From CAVTJL01 sp963735065 (lineage in GTDB: Bacteria; Pseudomonadota; Alphaproteobacteria; Geminicoccales; Geminicoccaceae): a stretch of 64,000 bases of DNA. Location of the stretch: the NCBI GenBank assembly GCA_963735065.1, contig CAVTJL010000007.1, positions 264,552 to 328,551 of the forward strand. The letters run 5' to 3'. This document shows positions 18,307-27,158 of the stretch, piece by piece; the stretch's first letter is position 1, and every line of letters begins with the position of its first letter. The translations under genes were made by a program, and so were the position numbers. Below the pieces are notes generated by a model. It made no database searches, was not told the DNA's origin, and was given only the letters and a program-made list of their open reading frames with translations.

Positions 18307-21300
18307 ATGAGCGGCTGGCAGTTCTGGATCGACCGTGGCGGCACGTTCACCGACATCGTGGCGCGTGCCCCGGACGGGCAGATCACGATAAGAAAGCTGC
18401 TCTCCGAGAACCCCGAGCACTACCCCGACGCGGCGATCCAGGGCATCCGCGACAGCCTCGGGCTCGGCAAGGACGAGCCTTTGCCCGCGGCCGAGATCGA
18501 CGCCGTCAAGATGGGCACCACCGTCGCCACCAACGCGCTCCTCGAGCGCAAGGGCACGCCCACCGTGCTGGCCATCACGAAGGGCCTGGGCGACGCGCTG
18601 CGCATCGGCTACCAGCACCGCCCCGACATCTTCGCGCGCCACATCGTGCTGCCCGAGCAGCTCTACGGCCACGTCGTCGAGATCGAGGAGCGCGTGCGCG
18701 CCGACGGCACGGTCGAGACGCCGCTCGACCGCGACCAGGCCCGCGCCGGCCTCGAGGCGGCCTTCGCGGCCGGCTTCCGCGCCGTCGCGATCGTCCTGAT
18801 GCACGGCTACCGCCACACCGCGCACGAGGCGGCCCTGGCCGAGATCGCCCGCCAGATCGGCTTCTCACAAGTCTCGGTGAGCCACGAGGTCTCGCCCTTG
18901 ATGAAGATCGTCGGCCGCGGCGACACCACCGTGGTCGACGCCTACCTCTCGCCGATCCTGCGAAGCTATGTCGACCGGGTGGCGGCCGAGACCAAAGAGG
19001 CCCGGCTGATGTTCATGCAGTCGAGCGGCGGCCTCGTCGACGCGCATCTCTTCCAGGGCAAGGATGCCATCCTCTCCGGTCCCGCGGGTGGCATCGTGGG
19101 TGCTGTCGAGACCGCGGCCATCGCCGGTTTCGAGCGCATCGTCGGCTTCGACATGGGCGGCACCTCGACCGACGTCACGCACTATGCGGGCGGCTTCGAG
19201 CGCGCCTTCGAGACCGAGGTGGCGGGCGTGCGCATGCGCGCCCCCATGATGAAGATCCACACCGTGGCGGCCGGCGGCGGCTCGATCATCGCCTTCGACG
19301 GCCAGAAGGTGCGCGTCGGCCCCGAGAGCGCCGGCGCCAACCCCGGCCCCGCCTGCTACCGGCGCGGCGGCCCGCTCGCCGTCACCGACGCCAACCTCAT
19401 GGTCGGCAAGCTCGTGCCCGAGCTTTTTCCCCATGTCTTCGGCCCCAACGCGGACGAGCCCCTCGACGCCGACGTGGTGCACGAAAAGTTCAACAAGCTC
19501 GCGGAGGAGATCGAGCAGGCGACGGGAACGCAGCGCTCGGCCGAGGAGCTGGCCCAGGGCTGCCTTGCCATCGCCAACGACAACATGGCGAACGCGATCA
19601 AGGAGATCTCGATCGCCCGCGGCATCGACGTCAGCCGCTACACCCTCGTCTGCTTCGGCGGCGCCGGCGGCCAGCATGCCTGCCAGGTGGCCGACCTTCT
19701 GGCCATCGGCCGGGTGATGATCCACCCCTACGCCTCGGTGCTCTCGGCCTACGGCATGGGCTTGGCCGATATCCGCACGCTCCGCCAACGCGCCATCGAC
19801 AAGGCGCTGGGCGAGGGCGCCATGCCCGAGCTCGAGGCGGCAGTGGCGGAGCTCACCCGCGAGGCCACGGCGGAGCTCGAGGCCCAGCAGGTGCCGTCCG
19901 ATCGCATCGACAGCGAGGTCCGCGTCCACATCCGCTACGCCGGCACCGACAGCGCGCTCGAGGTGCCGATGGGCGACGCCTCGGCCATGCGCCTGGCCTT
20001 CGAGGCCGAGCACAAGAGCCGCTACGGCTTCGTCGTCGAGGGCCGCGGCCTCGTCGTCGAGGCGGTGACGGTCGAGGGCATCGGCCGCATGGAGGCGATC
20101 GACGAGCCCGAACTTTCTATCACGCCTCGCTCGGCCGACGACGCGCTGGAGCCCATCGGCCGGACGCGCCTCTTCACGACGCGCGCCCCTCATCAGCCGG
20201 CCGAGGCCTTCGAGGCGCCGGTCTATCGTCGCGAGGCGATGCGCCCGGGCGACCGGATCGCCGGCCCGGCTCTCGTCTGCGGCGCCACGACGACGGTCGT
20301 GGTCGAGCCCGGCTGGGGGCTCGAGGTGACGGCGCGCGACCATCTCGTGCTCGAGCGGATCGAGGCTCTCCCCAAGCGGGTCGCGATCGGCACCGAGAGC
20401 GATCCCATCATGCTCGAGATCTTCAACAACCTCTTCATGACCATCGCCGAGCAGATGGGCGTGACCCTGCAGAACACGGCCTACTCGGTCAACGTCAAGG
20501 AGCGGCTCGACTTTTCCTGCGCCGTCTTCGATCCCGAGGGCGGGCTCATCGCCAACGCGCCGCACATGCCGGTCCATCTGGGCTCGATGGGCGAGTCGGT
20601 CCGCACCATCGTCCGGCTGCGCCGCGGCACGATGCGCCCGGGCGACGCCTTCGCCCTCAACAACCCCTACAATGGCGGCACCCACCTGCCCGACGTCACG
20701 GTCGTGATGCCGATCTTCCACGAGGGCGAGCTTTTGTTCTTCTCGGCCTCGCGGGCGCACCACGCCGACATCGGCGGCATCACGCCGGGCTCGATGCCGC
20801 CCGACAGCACGCATATCGACGAGGAGGGTGTGCTCTTCGACAACATGCACCTCGTGGCCGACGGCCAGCTCCGCGAGAAGGAGCTTTTGGACCTCCTGAC
20901 CTCCGGCAAATGGCCGGCGCGCAACCCGCAGCAGAACGTGGCCGACATCCAGGCCCAGATCGCCTCCTGCCAGCGCGGCGCCAACGAGCTGCACCGCATG
21001 GTCCAGCAGTTCGGCCAGGCGACCGTCCGCGCCTACATGCAGCACGTCCAGGACAATGCCGAGGAGAGCGTGCGCCGCGTCCTCGACCGCCTCGACGAAG
21101 GCTCTTTTGTCTACGCCCACGACATCGGGCCGGTGATCTCGGTCAAGGTCTCGATCGATAAGAAAGAAAGACGAGCAAAAATCGACTTCACGGGGACGAG
21201 CCCGCAGCAGCCGTGGAACTTCAACGCCCCCGCGGCCGTGACCAGGGCTGCCGTGCTCTACGTCTTCCGCACGCTCGTGGATTCCGACATCCCGATGAAC

Positions 21301-21927
21301 GAGGGCTGCATGAAGCCTTTGGACCTCGTGATCCCGGAAGGCTCGATCCTCCACTGCAAATATCCGGCCGCCGTCTGCGCCGGCAATGTCGAGGCCTCGC
21401 AATGGGCCACCGACACGCTCTTCGGCGCGCTCGAGGTGATGGCCGCTGCCCAGGGCACGATGAACAATTTCACCTTTGGAAATCAAAAATACCAATATTA
21501 CGAGACGATCTGTGGCGGCTCGGGTGCCGGGCCGGACTATGACGGCACCTCGGCCGTGCACACGCACATGACGAACTCCCGCCTCACCGACCCCGAGGTG
21601 CTGGAGTGGCGCTATCCCGTCCTTCTCGAGAGCCACCGCATCAACCGCGGCTCGGGCGGCAAGGGCCGGCACAAGGGCGGCGACGGCACGATCCGCCGCA
21701 TCCGCTTCCTCGAGCCCATGGAAGCGGCCATCCTCTCGAACCACCGCAAGGTCCCGCCCTTCGGCCTCAAGGGCGGCCTGCCCGGCCAATGCGGCGACCA
21801 GTGGGTCGAGCGCGCCGACGGCCGCGTGGACAAGCTCGAAGGCCGCGACAAAACCGACCTCACCGCCGGCGACGTCTTTGTCATCCAGACGCCGACCGGC
21901 GGGGGGTATGGGGAACCGGGCTCCTGA
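18307..21927 (+). CDS. Hydantoinase/5-oxoprolinase, fused A and B subunits
   Basis: A 1206-residue ATP-dependent ring-opening amidohydrolase that joins HyuA-type and HyuB-type halves, as in eukaryotic and bacterial 5-oxoprolinase (OPLAH). The A half begins FWIDRGGTFTDIVA and contains GTTVATNALLERKG, SSGGLVDA, FDMGGTSTDV and an actin-like ATPase core. The B half begins near residue 700 (DPIMLEIFNNLFMTIAEQMG) and contains NNPYNGGTHLPDVTV, FFSASRAHHADIGGITPGSMP and CGGSGAGPDYDG. ATG 18307 is preferred over GTG 18280. The probable reaction is 5-oxoproline to glutamate, though hydantoin substrates cannot be excluded. Confidence 0.95.
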   Translation: MSGWQFWIDRGGTFTDIVARAPDGQITIRKLLSENPEHYPDAAIQGIRDSLGLGKDEPLPAAEIDAVKMGTTVATNALLERKGTPTVLAITKGLGDALRIGYQHRPDIFARHIVLPEQLYGHVVEIEERVRADGTVETPLDRDQARAGLEAAFAAGFRAVAIVLMHGYRHTAHEAALAEIARQIGFSQVSVSHEVSPLMKIVGRGDTTVVDAYLSPILRSYVDRVAAETKEARLMFMQSSGGLVDAHLFQGKDAILSGPAGGIVGAVETAAIAGFERIVGFDMGGTSTDVTHYAGGFERAFETEVAGVRMRAPMMKIHTVAAGGGSIIAFDGQKVRVGPESAGANPGPACYRRGGPLAVTDANLMVGKLVPELFPHVFGPNADEPLDADVVHEKFNKLAEEIEQATGTQRSAEELAQGCLAIANDNMANAIKEISIARGIDVSRYTLVCFGGAGGQHACQVADLLAIGRVMIHPYASVLSAYGMGLADIRTLRQRAIDKALGEGAMPELEAAVAELTREATAELEAQQVPSDRIDSEVRVHIRYAGTDSALEVPMGDASAMRLAFEAEHKSRYGFVVEGRGLVVEAVTVEGIGRMEAIDEPELSITPRSADDALEPIGRTRLFTTRAPHQPAEAFEAPVYRREAMRPGDRIAGPALVCGATTTVVVEPGWGLEVTARDHLVLERIEALPKRVAIGTESDPIMLEIFNNLFMTIAEQMGVTLQNTAYSVNVKERLDFSCAVFDPEGGLIANAPHMPVHLGSMGESVRTIVRLRRGTMRPGDAFALNNPYNGGTHLPDVTVVMPIFHEGELLFFSASRAHHADIGGITPGSMPPDSTHIDEEGVLFDNMHLVADGQLREKELLDLLTSGKWPARNPQQNVADIQAQIASCQRGANELHRMVQQFGQATVRAYMQHVQDNAEESVRRVLDRLDEGSFVYAHDIGPVISVKVSIDKKERRAKIDFTGTSPQQPWNFNAPAAVTRAAVLYVFRTLVDSDIPMNEGCMKPLDLVIPEGSILHCKYPAAVCAGNVEASQWATDTLFGALEVMAAAQGTMNNFTFGNQKYQYYETICGGSGAGPDYDGTSAVHTHMTNSRLTDPEVLEWRYPVLLESHRINRGSGGKGRHKGGDGTIRRIRFLEPMEAAILSNHRKVPPFGLKGGLPGQCGDQWVERADGRVDKLEGRDKTDLTAGDVFVIQTPTGGGYGEPGS

Positions 21928-21962
21928 GATGTGCTAGGCTCGCCCGCTCGAGGGACGCAGGA

Positions 21963-22595
21963 ATGGGCGAGCCGATAGCTTTGACCTTCCGTGATGCGGA
22001 CCGCTTCCTGAGCTGGGAGGCGCGCCAGCCTGAGCGCCATGAGCTCGTGGGAGGCGTCGTTCACAAGGTGGAGGGCGGCACGGCCGACGCGGATCTCATT
22101 GGCGTGAATGTCGGCGCTCTCCTGGGGAGGCGCCTGAAAGGTCGCGGCTTTCTCGTCCACGGTTGTCAGCTCAAGGTGCGCTCTGCGAACGACGCCGTCA
22201 TGTACCCGGACGTCTTCGTCCGCTGCGGGCCCCACCGAGGCGAGGTCACGATCGTCGATGATCCCGTCCTCGTCGTGGAGGTGCTCTCGCCATCGACCGA
22301 GCAGCACGACCTCACCCGCAAGCGCTGGGCCTATCAGGCGATCCCTTCGCTGCGCACCGTCCTCTTCATCGACCCTGACCGCCCGGTGATCGAGATCCTC
22401 GCGCGCGAGGACAGCAATGTTTGGCGCTCGCGCATGGTCGAGGGCCTCGAGGCCTCGCTCGGCGTCGCAGCGCTCGGAATCGAGCTGCCACTGGCCGAGA
22501 TCTATGCAAGGCACCGAGCTCGAGCCGGCGCTCCCCGGCCCGCAGACGACCTGAGCACCTCGACCACCCTCACCCGCTCCCCTCGCAGCGCCTGA
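21963..22595 (+). CDS. Uma2 family endonuclease-like protein (DUF820)
   Basis: A 210-residue protein with the PD-(D/E)XK fold of the Uma2 family. The start ALTFRDADRFLSWEARQPERHELVGG is typical. The catalytic pattern is YPDVFVRC followed by VLVVEVLSPSTEQHDLTRKRWAYQAI, where D, E and K/R fill the nuclease positions. It then reads LRTVLFIDPDRPVIEI. The start is ATG 21963 after GACGCAGGA, and the ORF opens further upstream only inside the oxoprolinase gene. The biological role of this family is unknown. It is abundant in cyanobacteria, so a transferred origin is possible. Confidence 0.9.
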   Translation: MGEPIALTFRDADRFLSWEARQPERHELVGGVVHKVEGGTADADLIGVNVGALLGRRLKGRGFLVHGCQLKVRSANDAVMYPDVFVRCGPHRGEVTIVDDPVLVVEVLSPSTEQHDLTRKRWAYQAIPSLRTVLFIDPDRPVIEILAREDSNVWRSRMVEGLEASLGVAALGIELPLAEIYARHRARAGAPRPADDLSTSTTLTRSPRSA

Positions 22596-22690
22596 CCCGC
22601 TATGACGGCGCCAGCCGCCCACGACGAACAAAACCGCTGACGCCAGCATATCGAGCCGCGTCGCGGCCACCCATCAGGAGAGATTGTATC

Positions 22691-23473
22691 ATGGACATTC
22701 GGCTGGACGGACGCACGGCGCTGGTCACCGGCGCCAGCAAGGGCCTGGGCCTCGCCATGGCGACCGAGTTCGCGGCGAGCGGTGCCGACGTCGTCATCGT
22801 CGCCCGCGGTCCGGAGGCTCTGGAGAAGGCCAAGGCCGGGATCGCCGAGGTGGCGGCGGGCCGCGTTCATACGGTCGCAGCCGACGTCGCCACGGCCGAG
22901 GGCGTGGAGAAGGCCCATGCGTCGGCCATGGCCGCTTTCGGCAGGATCGACATCCTGGTCAACAATGCCGGCGTGTCGCAGACGGGCCGGTTCGAGGACA
23001 TCAGCGACGCCGTCTGGCAGGCCGACCTCGACCTCAAGCTCTTCGCCGCCATCCGCATGACCCGGCTGGTCTTTCCGCAGATGAAGGAGCGGCGCTGGGG
23101 GCGCGTGATCAACGTCCTGAACATCGGCGCCAAGGCGCCGCGCGCCGGCGGCGCGCCCACCGTCGTCTCCCGTGCCGCGGGGCTGGCGTTGACAAAAGTG
23201 CTGGCGGGCGAAGGCGCCCCGCACAATGTCCTCGTGAACGCGCTCCTGGTCGGGCTGATCGAGAGCGACCAATGGGTGCGGCGCCACCGCGATCAGGGCG
23301 GCGATGCCTCGTATGCGGAGTTCCTCGGCAAGCTCGGGGCGGGCGTCCCCCTGGGCCGGATCGGCACCGCCCAGGAGTTCGCCAACATCGCCTGCTTCCT
23401 CGCCTCCGATGCCGCCGGCTACATCACCGGCACGGCCATCAACGTCGACGGCGGCAGCTCGCCCGTGGTGTAG
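22691..23473 (+). CDS. SDR family oxidoreductase with non-canonical active site
   Basis: A 260-residue Rossmann-fold protein. The nucleotide-binding TGASKGLGLAMA (residues 14-25), the NNAG motif (LVNNAGVSQ) and the C-terminal FLASDAAGYITGTAINVDGGSSP are classical for short-chain dehydrogenases. However, the segment that should hold Ser and Tyr-x3-Lys reads NVLNIGAKAP and PTVVSRAAGLALTK, so the Ser, Tyr and Lys are all replaced. Cofactor binding looks intact but the usual hydride-transfer chemistry does not. AGGAG precedes ATG 22691 by ten bases. It is convergent with the sulfatase gene over a strong shared hairpin. Confidence 0.9.
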   Translation: MDIRLDGRTALVTGASKGLGLAMATEFAASGADVVIVARGPEALEKAKAGIAEVAAGRVHTVAADVATAEGVEKAHASAMAAFGRIDILVNNAGVSQTGRFEDISDAVWQADLDLKLFAAIRMTRLVFPQMKERRWGRVINVLNIGAKAPRAGGAPTVVSRAAGLALTKVLAGEGAPHNVLVNALLVGLIESDQWVRRHRDQGGDASYAEFLGKLGAGVPLGRIGTAQEFANIACFLASDAAGYITGTAINVDGGSSPVV

Positions 23474-23482
23474 GCGCCGCCC

Positions 23483-23507
23483 GGACGCCTGATCGCGTCA
23501 GGCGTCC
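23483..23507. terminator. Bidirectional terminator hairpin between SDR and sulfatase genes
   Basis: GGACGCCTGA (23483-23492) and TCAGGCGTCC (23498-23507) form a perfect 10-bp stem with a TCGCG loop. It starts 9 bases after the SDR stop and its right arm contains the sulfatase stop codon. It is well placed to end both convergent transcripts. Confidence 0.65.
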
Positions 23508-25030
23508 GCCGTCGCCAGCCCCTCGAGCTGCACCCGAGCCAGCGCTTCCGGCGGAGCGTCGTTCTCGACCATCAGCTCCGCCATCAGGCCCATGAGGCGC
23601 CGCTCCACGGCCGCGTCCTCGAGCGGATGCTCCTGGCCGGGATCGGTCTCGAGATCGTAGAGCCGCGTCGTGTCCTCGAGCAGGGTGCCCGGCGGATAGC
23701 CCCGGAACCACGGGCCCTCGGGCTCCATCGGCACCTTGAGGACGGGCGCTCCCTTGGTGAACGGCAAGGGCTCGCTCAGCCGCGCGCCCGCCAGCTCCTC
23801 CGGCACGAAGAGGCTGTTCAGGTGCATGGGCATCAGCGTGTACTGGTAGATCTCCTGCGTCTTCAGGTCGGGCGGGTAGCGGTGATAGGTGTAGCGGCCG
23901 TCGGTGACGTTCACGGCCCCGCCGAAATAGCCGAACAGGGCGCCCTTGCGGACCTCCTGGTCCTTCTCGAGCGGACCCAGCAGCGAATGGCCCTGCATCT
24001 CCGCGGGCGCCGCCACGCCGAAGAGGTCGAGGAAGGTTGGCGCCAGGTCGATCGTCTGGGTCAGCGCGTGGCGCCGCGTCCCGTCCGCCCCGGCCATGGC
24101 CGGGTGGTGGACGAAGAGGGGGATGTGGGCCAGCTCCTCGTAGAGCGTCATCCGGTTCTTGGCCCAGAAATCGTGCTCGCCGAGCAGGAAGCCGTGGTCC
24201 GTCGTCAGGACCAGCGCCGTGTCCTTCCACAGGTCATGGGCATCGAAATAGTCGAGAAGCTGGCCAAGAAGAAAATCGCACAGGCTGACGATGGCGTAGT
24301 AGTTGGCCCTGAGCTCCTCGCACTCGGCCGGCAGCTCGTCGACACGGCCGTAGCGCGGCCAGTCGCGGACGGGCCCGTTCCAGCCGGTCTTGAAGGCGTC
24401 GCGAAAGCGCTCCGGCGCGAAGAACGGCTCGTGCGGATCGAACGTCTCGATCTGCAGAAGCCAGTTGTCGGCGTCGCGGTTCCGGTCGAGGAACTCGAGC
24501 CCGTGCGCGAAGCACTGTACCGACGGGAAGTCCTTCTCCTCCTTGATGAACTCGCGATTGACGATGTGATTGCGGTAGTTGCCGCGGGCCACGGTATGGA
24601 ACTGGTGCTCGTGATACTTCTCGCGCAGGCGCTCCCAGTGCGGCTGCACCATCGCCTTCCACGGGTCCTTTTCCTGGCCGCGCACGAACTCGAAGGTGTC
24701 GTACCGATTGTGGTAGGTGGCGCCGCCGTCCTGCCAGTAATGGCAATGGTCGGTGATCAGATGGCTGTAGACGCCGGCCCGGTAGAGCAGCTCGGGAAAG
24801 GCGTTGTCGAAGGGCTCGAGCGGTCCCCAGCTCCTGTGCAGGAAGGAGAGCCTGCCGCTCTGCATGTCGCGGCGCGCCGGCATGCAGGGCAGCGAGCCCA
24901 CATAGTGGCGGTCGAAGGCGGCCGAGTGCCTCGCCAGCCGGTCGAAGTTCGGCGTCGGGATGCGCGTGCCGCCATAGGGGCCGATCATGTGGCGGTTCAG
25001 GGAGTTGAAGAGGAGGAAGACGCATCTCAT
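23498..25030 (-). CDS. Sulfatase-like hydrolase, copy 1
   Basis: A 510-residue alkaline-phosphatase-superfamily enzyme. The formylglycine motif C-x-P-x-R is present as LPCMPARRD (Cys49). Other metal-site regions are FDPHEPFF and TTDHGFLLGEHDFWAKN, with HIPLFVHHP. The first metal-ligand region reads FNSLNRHM, with Asn where related enzymes usually have Asp. There is no signal peptide, so it acts in the cytoplasm and needs a formylglycine-generating enzyme encoded elsewhere. It is close to the paralogue at 32248-33774. The substrate could be a sulfate ester or a phosphonate monoester. The next gene upstream on this strand encodes the truncated binding protein. Confidence 0.92.
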   Translation of the reverse strand: MRCVFLLFNSLNRHMIGPYGGTRIPTPNFDRLARHSAAFDRHYVGSLPCMPARRDMQSGRLSFLHRSWGPLEPFDNAFPELLYRAGVYSHLITDHCHYWQDGGATYHNRYDTFEFVRGQEKDPWKAMVQPHWERLREKYHEHQFHTVARGNYRNHIVNREFIKEEKDFPSVQCFAHGLEFLDRNRDADNWLLQIETFDPHEPFFAPERFRDAFKTGWNGPVRDWPRYGRVDELPAECEELRANYYAIVSLCDFLLGQLLDYFDAHDLWKDTALVLTTDHGFLLGEHDFWAKNRMTLYEELAHIPLFVHHPAMAGADGTRRHALTQTIDLAPTFLDLFGVAAPAEMQGHSLLGPLEKDQEVRKGALFGYFGGAVNVTDGRYTYHRYPPDLKTQEIYQYTLMPMHLNSLFVPEELAGARLSEPLPFTKGAPVLKVPMEPEGPWFRGYPPGTLLEDTTRLYDLETDPGQEHPLEDAAVERRLMGLMAELMVENDAPPEALARVQLEGLATADA

Positions 25031-25073
25031 GGCTTTTTCAGCTCTACATAAGGGGATCCGGGCGACGGCGGAG

Positions 25074-25095
25074 GCGGGGTGCTACGGCGCCCCGC
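25074..25095 (-). terminator. Hairpin after the truncated binding-protein gene
   Basis: GCGGGG (25074-25079) pairs with CCCCGC (25090-25095) immediately past the stop of the minus-strand truncated binding-protein gene and 44 bases before the sulfatase start. The short stem makes this a modest call. Confidence 0.4.
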
Positions 25096-25096
25096 G

Positions 25097-25624
25097 TCAG
25101 AGCGCGTCGAGCTTGCCGGTCTTGAAGCCGTTCTGCTGCATCAGGGTCTCCACCTGGTCGGCGATGGCGTTCATCGTCTTCTTCGCGGCATCGAAATAGA
25201 TCGAGTCGTCGAATGTATAGATGCCCGGATCGAGCTTGAAGTCGGGGTCGATCTCGTGGATCGGCGTCAGAAATCCGCCAAAATACATCTCCGCGATCGT
25301 CCTCGCGTTCATCGGCAGAAGATCACAGAGCCCCTGCGAAGCGCGGACCGAGCCGCGCTGCTTCTCCGCCGTGGCGGCAAAAGGATAGACCTCGAGCGGG
25401 ATCCTGTTCCCGGTCTCCTTCTGATAGGCGTCGACCGTGCGGCGAAAGCCCTCGAACCAGGGCGACTGGTTGATCGCGATGGTGATCGGCGCCTCGCCGC
25501 CGGCCGCACGGGCGCTGCCGCCGGCGATCAGCCCCGTCGCCGCGGCGGCGGCACCCACGAAGCCTCGCCTCGACAGCGACGGGCCCCGGGCTGTTCCGCG
25601 GGCGTGGCGCTGATGCCGGCTCAT
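25097..25624 (-). CDS. Internally deleted copy of an extracellular solute-binding protein
   Basis: A 175-residue protein that begins with the same Tat signal (PSLSRRGFVGAAAAATG). It tracks the full-length neighbour at 25791-27158 through IHEIDPDFKLDPGIYTFDDSIYF and KKTMNA. It then jumps directly to the neighbour's extreme C-terminus (IADQVETLMQQNGFKTGKL). About 282 residues are missing, yet the frame is kept. The ribosome-binding site GGAGGAGG before ATG 25624 and about 100 bp of upstream sequence are duplicated too. It lacks most of both lobes and cannot bind ligand like the parent. It is either a decaying duplicate or a small exported protein with another role. Confidence 0.8.
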   Translation of the reverse strand: MSRHQRHARGTARGPSLSRRGFVGAAAAATGLIAGGSARAAGGEAPITIAINQSPWFEGFRRTVDAYQKETGNRIPLEVYPFAATAEKQRGSVRASQGLCDLLPMNARTIAEMYFGGFLTPIHEIDPDFKLDPGIYTFDDSIYFDAAKKTMNAIADQVETLMQQNGFKTGKLDAL

Positions 25625-25714
25625 GGGTTGCCTCCTCCGATACGTTGTCTGTTGGCCGAATGCTGTCACGTCATCGGCGGAAGGGCAAATAGCCGGTCAC
25701 TCTGTCGGGATAGC
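25625..25714 (-). promoter_or_regulatory. Duplicated promoter/leader region, copy A
   Basis: This stretch resembles 27159-27262 upstream of the full-length copy. It shares AGGAGGCAA near the start codon, GTTGGCC, and an identical 16-base element GGAAGGGCAAATAGCC at 25679-25694 (55 bases from the start). The element sits at nearly the same distance in both copies, so it is probably part of a promoter or operator. Confidence 0.5.
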
Positions 25715-25755
25715 CTGGGCGCATGGCAGCCGTCCGGCGGCCGCCATGCGCCCAG
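25715..25755 (-). terminator. Strong hairpin after the full-length binding-protein gene
   Basis: CTGGGCGCATGGC (25715-25727) and GCCATGCGCCCAG (25743-25755) form a perfect 13-bp stem with a 15-base loop that can itself fold (GCCG/CGGC). It lies 35 bases downstream of the stop at 25791 and upstream of the truncated copy, so it should insulate the two duplicates. Confidence 0.68.
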
Positions 25756-25790
25756 AGCATGCGCCACGGGCGAGGCGGCGCCCGGCCGCC

Positions 25791-27158
25791 TCAGGTGAGC
25801 GGCGGCAGCTTGCCCGTCTTGTAGCCGTACTTGTTCATGATGGCGTAGACCTGATCCGAGATGCCGTTCAGCGCCGGGACCACCGCCATGTCGCCCGACA
25901 GCGCCTGGTTGAGGTTGATCTCAATGGGCGGGATCACCTCGTTGCCCTGCGGGAACGGGTAGAGGTTCAGGGCATATTCGAGGCCCTTCGCGAGCGGCTC
26001 CATCCACCCGTAGCCGGGCTTCTGGGCGAGCGGGCCCTCGAGCGCGGCCTTGCTGACCGGCACGCCGCCCAGCTCGGCGCAGGCATTCTGCGCCGCCGGC
26101 GTCTGCCACCATTTGAGGAAGGCCACGGCCGCCCGCTGGCGCTCCTTCGGCACGTTGTGCGGCACGCCGCCCAGGAAATGGCCGAGCGGGATGCCCGGCT
26201 CGACGCCCGGCTGCGCCGGCGGCACGGCGAGGCCCACCTTGTCGACGACGATCGACTTGTTGGGGTCGTTCATCTGCGACCAGGCGGCGACCACGACCAT
26301 GATGTGGGCGGCCTTGCCGGTCAGCATGCTCTGGATCACCTCGGCCTGCCCCAGGGCGGCGCTCTTCGGATGGCCCGCCTCGCGCGCCAGCGTGACATAG
26401 TACTCGAGTGCCGCCTTGCCCTTCTCATCGTTGATCATGACCGTGAAGTCGCCGTTCTTCGGATCCTTGAACAGCGCACCGCCGAAGCCGTAGAGATAGG
26501 GCCAGAAGTCGAAGGCGATCGAGTTGCCGCGGGCACCGCGCTGGACGATGCCGTAGCGCTTGGGCGGATCGTTCAGCGCCTTGGCGTTGGCCATCAGCTC
26601 GTCGAGCGTCTTGGGCACGCTCAGGCTTTTTTCCTTGTAGAGATCGGTACGGTAGTAGAGGAGCGGGATATTGGGGTTGATCGGCACCGACATCAGCTTG
26701 CCGGTCTTGGCGTTCATCGTCTTCGTCGCGGGATCGAAATAGATCGAGTCGCCGAAGCTGTAGATGCCGGGATCGAGCTTGAAGTCCGGGTCGATGTCGT
26801 GGATCGGCGTGAGAAAGCCGCCGAAATACATCTCGGCGAACCAGCTGGCATTCATCGGCAGCAGGTCGTAGTGGCCCTCGCTGGAGCGCACCGAGCTGCG
26901 CTGCTTCTCCATGCTGCCGGCGAAGGGCTGGACGTCGAGCTCGATATGGTTCCCCGTCTCCTTCTCGTAGCGGTCCACCGTCTTGACGAAGCCGTCGAGC
27001 CAGGGCGACTGGTTGATCACCATCGTGATCGGAACCTCGCTGCCGGCGGCGCGCGCCCGGCGTGTGGCCAGGAGCCCGGTCGCGGCCGCGGCGCCGACGA
27101 AGCCCCGCCTCGAAAGCGACGGGCCCTTGGCCGGCGGGTTGGCGTGGTGCTGCCTCAT
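25791..27158 (-). CDS. Extracellular solute-binding protein (ABC sugar type, family 1), orphan
   Basis: A 455-residue exported binding protein. The Tat signal is SLSRRGFVGAAAATGLLATRRARAAG, with the twin Arg at residues 17-18. The mature protein has the cluster B/MalE-like layout: PITMVINQSPWLDGFVKTVDRYEKETGN, MSVPINPNIPLLYYRTDLYKEKSL with KTLDELMANAKAL, FDFWPYLYGFGGALF, and LGHFLGGVPHNVPKERQRAAVAFLKWW. AGAGGAGGC precedes ATG 27158. No permease or ATPase is adjacent. The gene lies near a sulfatase, so a sulfated or charged saccharide is a possible ligand, but that is only contextual. Confidence 0.9.
   Translation of the reverse strand: MRQHHANPPAKGPSLSRRGFVGAAAATGLLATRRARAAGSEVPITMVINQSPWLDGFVKTVDRYEKETGNHIELDVQPFAGSMEKQRSSVRSSEGHYDLLPMNASWFAEMYFGGFLTPIHDIDPDFKLDPGIYSFGDSIYFDPATKTMNAKTGKLMSVPINPNIPLLYYRTDLYKEKSLSVPKTLDELMANAKALNDPPKRYGIVQRGARGNSIAFDFWPYLYGFGGALFKDPKNGDFTVMINDEKGKAALEYYVTLAREAGHPKSAALGQAEVIQSMLTGKAAHIMVVVAAWSQMNDPNKSIVVDKVGLAVPPAQPGVEPGIPLGHFLGGVPHNVPKERQRAAVAFLKWWQTPAAQNACAELGGVPVSKAALEGPLAQKPGYGWMEPLAKGLEYALNLYPFPQGNEVIPPIEINLNQALSGDMAVVPALNGISDQVYAIMNKYGYKTGKLPPLT

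Noticed and set aside
18865..21789. 974-codon minus-strand frame opposite the oxoprolinase gene
   Set aside because: Same mirror-frame effect. The plus strand shows all OPLAH motifs.
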